A DNA stretch of 64,000 nucleotides from assembly GCA_022695795.1 (NCBI GenBank), contig MU404138.1, forward strand, positions 62,001 through 126,000, read 5' to 3'. Shown piece after piece: positions 12,101 to 19,661 of the stretch; position 1 is the stretch's first letter, and each line of letters opens with the position of its first letter. The position numbers were made by a program, and so were the translations under genes. This DNA comes from Biscogniauxia marginata. Taxonomy: Eukaryota > Ascomycota > Sordariomycetes > Xylariales > Xylariaceae. The notes beneath the pieces were generated by a model. That model made no database searches. It saw only the letters and a program-made list of their open reading frames with translations, and was not told the DNA's origin.

Positions 12101-12300
12101 ATTGGATAGCAAGACCTCTCTACACGTCCGCCCAATTTATCTTTACGGAGTGTCGTGATTTCATCCCAATGCCTCCGGCCGGGAGCACGCGTAGAGTAGA
12201 GCTTGGTGTAGGACTTACTCAATTGATGAATGATCTTAGCCCTACGTGGCAGAGGATACGGACAACGGTAATCAATTTTGGTCAAGCATGGAATATTTGA
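9109..12300 (+). CDS. Large intronless repeat-built membrane protein, unassigned
   Basis: A single uninterrupted frame of 1063 codons starts at an ATG in the context CAAAATGG. Two hydrophobic segments lie near the N-terminus (about residues 10-30 and 38-62). Residues of about 95-410 hold six or seven degenerate copies of a 40-50 residue unit with a core like SSGKPWYKNLFS followed by a TVVEEIIS-type stretch. A second duplicated unit ends in the pair EYGNFTNNT / DFGNFTNDT at about residues 500-565. An acidic Pro-rich zone follows, with a run of EQPL tetrapeptides (about 650-705), then a duplicated ELPV-SD block. The C-terminal 200 residues look globular with three to four membrane helices (about 860-970). 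Many N-x-S/T sites suggest a luminal or outer face. I do not recognise the family; it may be lineage-specific. No introns and strong internal repetition set it apart from its neighbours. Confidence 0.8.
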   Translation: MAWDIPTARRVWIWFQLVFTIWVFCENVPYMKQYGPAILETLWFTGLGFINYYSSHYFSWIIRGFQRTSNRLPSKAASTGAIFSGFTLPGLSAPIRTVTTTTTVIIERIASKIAVKIASILSSGKYWFKIIFSSRAIFSRIKMANVSELVTTSVKTLVKEVVSKTTSATIVVERVVSRITLKVASVLSSGKYWFNISEIVIAFKTFVKELVSNVSSSKQWYKNLTSTEAISGGVKLPDSSEPVSTVTKTVVEQIISKEIVSNTSSGKPWYKNLFSNQSLHNGTKDTSAPVSIVTETVVEEIISNKVISSTSSGAPWYKDLFSDQSLYDGIKDTPRPISTTTAKTVEEITSEVSISEPWYSRLPSPEALFSGIKLPNNYESVSNATKKAEEAVSKVSSGVPWYMSLFPTTTVVEEVYPLAPENSSISSMQDVVHEVANSSNITSMQDMTQELTNSTIVTNSSLSNFVDRMFARLVEIFAAALSNAEDFVKLRLAPLKLTNLTGLFEYGNFTNNTYGILTQPIETLGLAFGNVRNFLNSTSIPLMNFSRVFDFGNFTNDTNDATTTTRFTSDPAVFKPQDFVVDSSVLLNNFNAFAEVFYPEIELEPIDLSPYTALIPKDGIPESVSEFANPSTSTTAELSDPLFTSSRPEPLDEPLDKPLEQSVEQPLEQPLEQPLEQPLEQPLDEPLEQSLEQPLEQPLEQPLDGTFDEPIDVQSWWHRYLESGADASKDEKPTSEPVLAEELTNEPVLPDLPATSEPAGPRPIELPVNSDDISSNDNTHDPVEPVELPVISDGGISSSDDTFDPPVKPTDAADVADVVDGESEFKPENTTQLPVSPTTGPQTRKPSSWIAKMITHLNTAGAFLIAALMFPPVAVLIADALYLGVQYLGQDYTLAFHGRRSRISFDLLYTASVIPTCITALFVYSVSYLWKLGCEEALSLSLRAIAYIVASVTCYLFYVVIRDWFDSLVDIFTVFDEIEQADATTFDSQDIHVFLLPDWIARPLYTSAQFIFTECRDFIPMPPAGSTRRVELGVGLTQLMNDLSPTWQRIRTTVINFGQAWNI
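11056..11226 (+). repeat. 12-bp coding minisatellite (EQPL units)
   Basis: Tandem near-identical 12-bp units (CTTGAACAACCC type) encode repeated EQPL, with EQSL and DEPL variants at the edges. The unit is a multiple of three, so copy-number change keeps the frame. The nearly identical central copies imply recent expansion. Confidence 0.9.
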
Positions 12301-12415
12301 ATTAGTAGCGCGATTTTTGTGCTTCAAGTTGCTCGAACCCACGTTCATGCTAATGCGGTTTAGCTAACGCCATATAGTACAACAGTTGTTATTTAGTAGG
12401 TAACTAGGCGTCTAG

Positions 12416-12464
12416 TTTGTTTACTCTGTTTACTTGTTTACCTGTTTACCTGTTTACCTGTTTA
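12416..12464. repeat. TGTTTACC-type tandem repeat
   Basis: About six 8-9 bp units of TGTTTACC or TGTTTACT in a row. It lies in non-coding sequence about 120 bp after the stop of the large repeat protein. Confidence 0.85.
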
Positions 12465-13394
12465 TAATAAAATAATTTTCAAAATTTGTTTCTCCCAGTG
12501 GTGATTCTGTAAGCTTGAAACTTCGTGTGAAACCTGCACCTTGATCAGATTTACTGAAGGAGTGTGTTAAAAATATATCCTCTTGAAATAGTTGCATCTT
12601 GCCTTCTACTATAGTTTGAATACAAAGGCATACAATTATTGCCATAGTCGTGTCCTAAAAGGCCAAATGAGTCGTAATTATACGGTGTCCACAATATCGG
12701 TGTTTGGGCCAAAGATCGTAATAGTAGGGTTTTAGTCCAGCTGATGCCGGAAATACTTGCATCCTATACCACGAGTCCTGCTAGCCGAAGGTTTGTAAGG
12801 GAGTGCACGTGGTGTACAAAGGTGAATCGTAACAAAGAGGCCTTTTAGGTATCAAAGGACTGACTGTTCGTTGATCTTTATCTCCAATTCTTATAACAAT
12901 TACATTATCGCCCATCCACAAAAGGCCTGGATCATGAAAGTGGGTGTTGCATAAACGAGAGTTTCGATTTCCCTCATAAGATCCATCATTATTTCTCTTT
13001 AAAAAGTAGCTTTTGTTGGATTCTCTAGGTTTACAACAACTTTCAGATATATAACAACAATTATTGGGTCATTATGGTTGAGCAGTCCAACTATTCTATT
13101 GTACAGTTAGTCGATTTTAAGGCCAGCGTTTTGAAATTCAGCGCTTCCACTACCTAAGAAGAGCGTTAGGGACTAAAGAACCGGGGCTTGTGGCTGGTAT
13201 AGCTACCGCTCTTTACCGCGATGCGAGAGGGTAATGGGTAATACAAGACGATTGATTGGGGGGACGAAGGGACTGAGTTTACCTAGGTATGTACCTATAT
13301 ATCCGCTCCTTTCCCAAGGTATCTGTAGTTTAGGTTCTCCATGCAATAACTATTCATTCCTACCCCCTATCATAAGGTGTTCTTCACGACCAGT

Positions 13395-13528
13395 TGTTGA
13401 AATGCGGGGCTATACGACCCCTGGTCTCCTGTATCTATATATTTAGGATGGGCTTCGCTCATCCCACCTAGACTCACCTTGAACCAATTAACTTGATCCT
13501 ATCCTCACATTTTCGTCTCATGTCAACA
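13395..13528 (-). mobile_element. Solo LTR, copy B of the ~135 bp family
   Basis: On the minus strand this 134-bp segment begins TGTTGACATGAGACG and ends CATTTCAACA. By eye it matches the copy at 19313-19447 along its whole length at roughly 80-85 percent identity, including the internal hairpin centred on CTTCG and the block GGTCGTATAGCCCC. The flanking five bases (CCAGT and TGGTG) do not match, so the target duplication has been lost or the copy has been rearranged. Confidence 0.75.
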
Positions 13529-14183
13529 TGGTGGTGTATGTTTACAATAAGCTCTAAATTATACATGATCCTCGGAAGGAGCATGTGGACGAGAGTAGGG
13601 AAATCACCGTACCCGTATCAACTAACTACAAATTACTCTCAAGGACAAGTAAGTCTCCAAAACCTATAATATACCTTCATCCCTCGTTAAAGTACGCCAC
13701 GAACCTTAAAGGCAGCGTACACAACGAAAGCGGCTACGTTTTCCACGTGGTGAGCTAGATCTTTTATGGAAAATTAAGAACATGATAAACGTGTATGGAG
13801 TGGTCAATCAGGTGCACCAAATGTTTAAATGCAAACTTTCTTAAGCTACGATAGATTTCCTGGACCATAACACACAATCCCATCTTTTGGTTTGCTTTTC
13901 TCAGTACAACACGTGGTTGTCGGATTAAATGTCTCAATTTTAAGGGCTATCAAAAGCTTGACAACGATAGACCGGGGTTTTTCCTTCACGTATATATAGC
14001 CTCTCCATGTTTTAGTCCAATCTCTCTGCCTCCCCCCCAATAGTTGTCAAGGGGGTAGCTGTCAAGTACAACCCATCACTTATACCCCCGTGTTTGTCTA
14101 ACTCCCAGGCCATCATTCTCCAGGCAGGTGTATATAAGAAGCCAGGACGAAGCCAGGGCAAGGCCATTTCGGTGTCGCATCAA

Positions 14184-14714
14184 TCAATTCCTTCCCATGG
14201 GGTGTCCGCACAGGTCAAGTAACCATTTCGTAGAGCTGTCCCTGCAGTCGTTCCCGCAAGCCCTGCACTCCTTCCCGGTACAATACTGAACATGGTCCAG
14301 CATCCAATGGCCCACCAGGAAGCGTTTGGACTCGCAGAATTCATGCTTGGTCAAATCGTGGATGTCGCCGAAAAGACCGTTGCAGCAATTCGTGTGGAAA
14401 CATTTTTGGTAGCACACCGGTAGATCATGGATGGGTACTAGGTCGTTGTCGCCGACAGGGTGCGATAGGCCTTTGAGGAGAAGGCGACCTTTATTGGCTT
14501 TCTGTGCTGTCGAGGTTTCGTTCGCGGCGCTTGTGGTGTTTGCGGTGACCGGTGACCAAGGCATTCCGGGCGAACTAAGGTACAAGGAGATCAAATCCTC
14601 AGTATCTGTCCGGCTGCTGTTTCTTATGCGACTGATAAAGCCAGGTTGTGGTGTCGCGGCGCTAGCATAACCGACAAATGCTAGGACACCGATGAAGACA
14701 GAGGCGGCTCGCAT
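14184..14714 (-). CDS. Secreted 10-cysteine protein of unknown function
   Basis: A single exon of 176 residues. It starts with a signal peptide (residues 1-19, FIGVLAFVGYASA). The next ~80 residues are polar with few cysteines and several N-x-S/T sites. The C-terminal ~75 residues hold ten cysteines: LPVCYQKCFHTNCC, then HEFC, QYC, KEC, RACGNDC and DLCG, with a conserved-looking DHVQYC. The pattern recalls hypothetical small secreted proteins of plant-associated ascomycetes. The LP-x-C start also resembles CFEM domains, but the count and spacing do not fit the eight-cysteine CFEM rule. An effector role is possible but not shown. The upstream region (14715 on) is AT-rich, a usual setting for lineage-specific secreted proteins. 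Confidence 0.75.
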   Translation of the reverse strand: MRAASVFIGVLAFVGYASAATPQPGFISRIRNSSRTDTEDLISLYLSSPGMPWSPVTANTTSAANETSTAQKANKGRLLLKGLSHPVGDNDLVPIHDLPVCYQKCFHTNCCNGLFGDIHDLTKHEFCESKRFLVGHWMLDHVQYCTGKECRACGNDCRDSSTKWLLDLCGHPMGRN

Positions 14715-16707
14715 TGTGATTTTTGTGTTAGAGTATAGGGCTCGATATGCTAAGGCGTTGAGTTAAATTTTGCGGTCTTGGCCTTTCGATGGAATTATTG
14801 ACTGGTAATCAGAAGTAGCTTATGACTTCGGAGTGATGGTGGGATACAATTCTCTTCAGAGTATCTGGGGAGGGAGGTAGTATTAAATATATTTGTAAAA
14901 GCTGTCTCCGAAAGCTTCCCTTGCCTCTCTTTGTCTATAATCGAGAGTTTCAAAGTGGACTGTATAAGATTCAACAGAGTTTTTGTTGATAAACCTTAGT
15001 ATGATAGAATCGTATTGATATTAGTGTTAATGGAGTTTAATTAAGATTGATTATACCCCTCATAATTGAAATGGCGTTCTACCTTGGGCATCCCTGTGTC
15101 GTCGAGCATAATTCTCAACCTTGCTCTTCTTACCGACCATCGACCCTGTTAACCGAAGAAAAAAAACCTATGTAGTACTGTCAAAAATTATGCTCTAATT
15201 ATTTGATTGTGTGCCAATCAGATTATTTTTAAGGAAAGGAGTTGGGGATATATTTCTAAGGACGTCAAGGTGGCAATATATCAGTAGAAATAGGCAATCT
15301 AAATGGATGTCAAATTTTATTCCATTCTAAGGATATAATCTAAAATTAAACCAGCTCCTAAATAAAGAGGCATGATCTCGAAAGATAATTTTTGAACATA
15401 TATGTCGTTCTATGTTACTCTAGGGAATACCATCTAATGAAATAATTCTGAAAATACATGACCGATGTACAGAACAAACAAGGGAGATACTAATATCAGA
15501 GTGTCTTGGGAGAGATAAATTATTGCCTATGAAATGACTTTCAAGACCTAGAACAATCAGAGGCCCTGGAAATTGATGTATTGTTCAACACATATACAAG
15601 TAAGCATAATTATCTCTTATCATCGACCGTGACGTACTATTGACCTTCCAGGTAGATGATACCAAGGGTCATTTATGTACAAATTGGTCTGCTGTGTTTC
15701 TAGAGAGATACATTAATAACAAGTGTGATTATTGGGGTGGAAAATGGCCATGGGGAACAGATATCCTTGGGAAGCGAGGGGACAAGGGTACCGTTAGAGG
15801 ATCATATCCTCTCTCCATAGCTATATATTGCTGACCCTTCAGAATTAGTTAAATATAAAGGTGAAAAACTCGTTATAGATATGTTCTGTCCTCCTCGAGA
15901 ATCTAGAGGCACGTTACGACGAGCGATAAGATGCGAGGCACGTAGGTCCTTATAGGATTGATGTCCGGCGCGCTCGTGTCTTGGTGTAACACGACCACGG
16001 CGTATATTAAGATAAGTCCATACGCTCGACACCTTGTTAATCGAGACGGAACGTGAGACAACTACGAACGATTTCGATACGAAAATTACACGATACGGTC
16101 AACGGAGCACGAGAGACCTAGTGTTTCTGGGAAGGCGTGCTCCGCGTACGACGACCCTTGCCGACCCGAAATAACGCCGTAAAGCCTGGTAGTCGCCTCG
16201 TCGGCATACCATAGTTTTTTTCACGAGAGAGCTTCGAAGCCACCGGGTGGGAATACCTCGTGAATACTAGGAGGACTCCAGATTTCATTATTGAGTTTTA
16301 CACGAGTTTACCTGTAAAGACTAACGGGAATAGTTAGCTTATTAATATGTATGCTATTAAGTTAACTTTGGTACATGTATATTTAACATATATAGCTTGC
16401 CACGCCGTATATCCCTAGGGAGGTCAGGTCTTAAGGGATAGCTCTTAGACCTACGGCGTTAAATATACCAACTAATTAACCAACCTAGGGGCACGTTAGA
16501 GATAGTGATAAAAAGATTACGTTTGGGCGCCCCTGGAGGCAGTGAAATACCAGGGACACCCTGGAACGCAACGACCTGGATCATAGCCCAAAGTATATCG
16601 AGGCGACCATTAGAGTCATAAAAAAATGTGTCACGAAGGCAAGGATGCCATGAGGGCGAGAGATCTTAGCGACAATGCGTTCGAAGACATAAAGCCGCGA
16701 TTAAGAG
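14715..16707. other. AT-rich stretch with an odd CpG-containing island
   Basis: No gene is seen. From 14880 to about 15640 the sequence is AT-rich and stop-filled. From about 15890 to 16220 it turns rich in CG dinucleotides (ACGAC, TCGAG, GCGCGCTCG) without an open frame. It becomes AT-rich again at 16290-16490. The island may be the remnant of a mobile element interior; no protein similarity can be read from it. Confidence 0.4.
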
Positions 16708-16847
16708 TGTTGAGATGAGATGAAGATAAGAGGATAAGATGGAGTGCATTAGTCTAAGTAAGTATATCTAGTATATCTAGCTCATCTATATATGTATACA
16801 GGAGACCATTGATCATACAGGGGAATAGCGCCATATTTCAACCAACA
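16708..16847 (+). mobile_element. Diverged LTR, copy C of the ~135 bp family
   Basis: It begins TGTTGAGATGAGATGAAG and ends CATATTTCAACCAACA. It shares with copies A and B both ends, the GAGGATA block and the TATATATGTATACAGGAGACCA segment, but the middle is heavily changed and lacks the CTTCG hairpin. The flanks AAGAG and AAGAA match at four of five positions, consistent with an old 5-bp target duplication. Confidence 0.6.
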
Positions 16848-16860
16848 AAGAATACAGGAA

Positions 16861-17192
16861 ACCGTCAACCAAGAGCCGAACCAAACAAAGACATGCCCTC
16901 GGCTATGGACAGGCCCATAGCCGAGGCCTCCAAAACCGAGATGCAGGCAACCAAACGAAAACCAAGAGGGGCAATGCCCTCAACCACGAGTCAACGACCC
17001 GGAGCCGAGGCCAGAAAGAACCATGAAACCATCAACCAAGAGCCAAACCAAGAGAGACACGCCGTCAGCCACAGACAGGCCCGTGGCTGAGGCCAGAAAG
17101 AACAGTGAACCATGAACCAAACCCGAACCAAGAGGGACATGCCCTCAGCCATGAGTCAGAGACCCAGAGCCGAGGCCTTGAAAGAACCGTGT
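16861..17192. repeat. 83-bp minisatellite, four copies
   Basis: Four degenerate units of about 82-84 bp begin near 16861, 16944, 17027 and 17110. Shared blocks are AACCAAGAG, ATGCCCTCAGCCA and GAGCCGAGGCC. The first unit contains an 11-bp inverted repeat (CTCGGCTATGG/CCATAGCCGAG) and the third a weaker version. The period is not a multiple of three, so the reading frame running through it shifts between units and is not coding. Confidence 0.85.
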
Positions 17193-17401
17193 ACAGGAAA
17201 CCAATAGCCATAGCCATAGAATAACAACCTTCACAATGATGCTTCCCTGAAGACCACTACCGCCCGTATACGTTTGCCAGAGACCAGACCAGACCGGGAG
17301 AGGAGGGGACCTTGGATGCCTTTTCCGGGGCAGGCTACCACAGATTGGTGTCAGCATACACTAGAGTAGCGCAGAGGCAATGGAAGAAAGGGTGAATAAG
17401 A

Positions 17402-19661
17402 TCAAGGGGCTACACATACCTGCGGTGTTCTTATCAGGGTGACGAAGATCTTTCCTTGTGCATTAGCCGGGGCAGCTGCGGTGTTCTTGTCGATGCTGCA
17501 CTGGGGGAGACTGGGTGCAGAGAGTATGAAAGTCTTCTTGTCGTGCTTGCGAGAGCGGCTAGGCAAGCTGGGTGATACCTTATCCGGAGCAGGCTGATGC
17601 GAGGTCGGAGTTAGTTTTGTGATCCGCCAGGAAATGTACGGAGGGCCAAAAGAGATAAGACAGAGAAGATACATACTTGCGGTGTTCTTGGACTGGGGTG
17701 GGTGGTTGTTGGCACGGTAGGCACGGCCGGGTTCCGCACAGGGTTGGGTGAAATCCTAGCGAGAAACAATTAGCAAGTTCTTGTGAAAAGTAAAGGGGAG
17801 ACAAGGGGAGAGAAAGGTAGGGGGGAAAGGGGGAAGGGGAGAGGGGAGGGGGGAACTTAGCTCTGGTGAAATCAACCACGCTGGGAGGGAGGGCGGTCTG
17901 GTCTGGTTTCTGGCAAAGAATGGTATCCTCCACACGCATCAATTCCTCCAGAACCCACGGACAGTGCTTAGCCGCGAGGATTTCCCATGCCTGGCTGGCG
18001 GTCGGTTTCCGGCTGACGTTGAGTAGACGCCTCTGCGTGGCTTGCAGAGTCGCTACTTGAACGTTGTTGGCTGGGACGGAAAGCGCTCGAGCGTGCCAAT
18101 CGACGCCTTGACGGACCTTCTCCTTGGATTCGAGAAGGGGGCGGGGGGTCGATTGTCACGCCAGTGATCTCAGGCATGAGAAATAATGTCCGGTGTTGAA
18201 GCACATGGTCCGCATAGGGGAGATCTTGGTCTGCGTAGCGACCGTAACGGGAGACTCGGTCCGGGGCCCACCAAAAGAATAGCCACTGATACCATTGATG
18301 TCCAAAGACTTGTAGCAGATTCTCCCGGTGGCCAAGATCCCATGGGTTCTCGTAGAATTTGTGCGGTTGGAGGCGCCATTCCCCTTGTGCGTCCTTGAAC
18401 CGTAACGCTATGTTCCATAGGTTGTGCTGTGAGGTGATGTTAGCCACATGACATGGTACCGGGGAATGAAACCAGAATTATAAAACGTACCGCGCGTTCA
18501 ACTGCTACTATGTTTGACCATGCGAGGTGTCTCAACTGGTGTTGTGTGTTGTAGAAGGCGAACCATATGACCATGGCCGTCGCTATAATGAGAACGACCA
18601 CGTATTGAACAACTAGCAGGTGATTTCCAGAGGCCAAAGCAGCGATTGACGTAGCGATAGTGAACACGCCATCTAGCGGAAGGAAGATAAGGACGTATAG
18701 GTATGGCTTCATCGTCCGAAGATAGACAGTGACCCGAAAGTATTCGCAATAGTGGTCGTACACTGGGAGACACGAACCGCGGTTCGTACAGTGATAGACT
18801 CTATCCGTGAGGTCAAAGTCGCATCCTGATGGACAACGACGGGGGCGGTAACCTTTGAGATGTTAGCCTCGGTAAATATCAAGTGATAAGAGGCATGATG
18901 GGGTGAAGAGGACAGATAGGAATAGTAGTTACCTTCGACGTAGGGAATAGACCCGTGTTCGACGTAATTGAGGATGCCGTCGTCGGCCTGCATTATCGAT
19001 TTGCCGGAAGGGTACTTGGGACGCCAGTGGATGTCACAGAACCATGTAATAACGAGGCACTGGACCCAGGCGCCAACCCATGTAGCCTTGAGAATTGCCG
19101 AAACCGTCAGGAGGGCGATGCCTGCCACTCTGTTGGAACTGATTTGGAAATCGAAGCCGAAATTGGTCTCCTGTGGAGCCACCAAAATCGCCCAGGAATA
19201 ACTGTAGTCGATCGAGTAGAGTGACACTGCAGTCTCGTTAGATCATTACAATCATACGAGTAGTAGGGCGTGTGAATTGTATGTGTGCAGGTAGAGTAGT
19301 GGTGATATAGGTTGTTGAGATGAGACGAAGATGTGAGGATAGGATCAAGTTTATTGGTTCAAGGTGAGCCTGTATGGGATGGGCTTCGCCCATCCCATAT
19401 ATATGTAGATACAGGTGGTAAGGGTCGTATAGCCCCATATTCCAACATAGGTATGCTAGTAAGCAAGGCAAGCAGGGAGAGGGGCAGGGAAGTGGGATAT
19501 ATAATAACAGAATACTTACGGGCGAGAAAAACGAGAAGCCAGAGTGGTCCAAATCCGAGGAACTTTTCACAGCTCCTGTCCTTCAGACCCTCGTACCCGG
19601 TAGAGCCGGTTGAGTCGAGGGAGGGAGCAGGAGTAGGACCTTCTTGGACGGGATCCATCAT
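17402..19661 (-). CDS. DHHC-type palmitoyltransferase-like protein with a frame break
   Basis: A probable protein S-acyltransferase of internal membranes. Exons (minus strand) are 19520-19661, 18933-19226, 18491-18852, 17857-18426, 17677-17755 and 17402-17593; donors are mostly GTAAGT, GTAACT or GTACGT and all phases agree. The zinc-finger core is read as CPSGC (from residue 152), VYHC, GSC and then DHYC at residues 178-181. DHYC replaces DHHC but keeps the catalytic cysteine. It is followed by VYLRTMKPYL and two membrane helices, with two more helices before the core. In exon 4 the frame must change by one base inside the C/G tract at 18137-18149; the downstream frame is strongly coding (SQAWEILAAKHCPWVLEELM). 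The tail is Pro/Ser-rich and its last splice sites are uncertain. Intron 1 (19227-19519) holds a solo LTR. Confidence 0.72.
19313..19447 (+). mobile_element. Solo LTR, copy A, inside an intron
   Basis: The 135-bp segment starts TGTTGAGATGAGACG and ends CATATTCCAACA, so it has the TG...CA ends and short inverted termini (TGTTG/CAACA) of a retrotransposon LTR. It is flanked by perfect 5-bp direct repeats TAGGT (19308-19312 and 19448-19452). An internal hairpin TGGGATGGGC-TTC-GCCCATCCCA sits at about 19377-19399. It lies within intron 1 of the DHHC-like gene, in the opposite orientation to that gene. No retroelement interior is present. Confidence 0.88.

Larger units (their letters stand above)
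12301..14183. other. Intergenic stretch with an LTR copy
   Basis: No gene is seen. The stretch holds a short tandem repeat (12416-12464), an inverted copy of the ~135 bp LTR (13395-13528), and a TATATATAG box near 13993 on the way to nothing I can call. The end next to 14183 is the 3' side of the secreted-protein gene. Confidence 0.5.

Noticed and set aside
16809..17090. 93-codon frame
   Set aside because: It lies within an 83-bp minisatellite whose period is not a multiple of three, so successive units are read in different frames.
16708..19447. A complete retrotransposon bounded by LTR copies C and A
   Set aside because: The two copies are strongly diverged, copy A has its own target duplication, and the DNA between them is a minisatellite plus a DHHC-like gene, with no reverse transcriptase.
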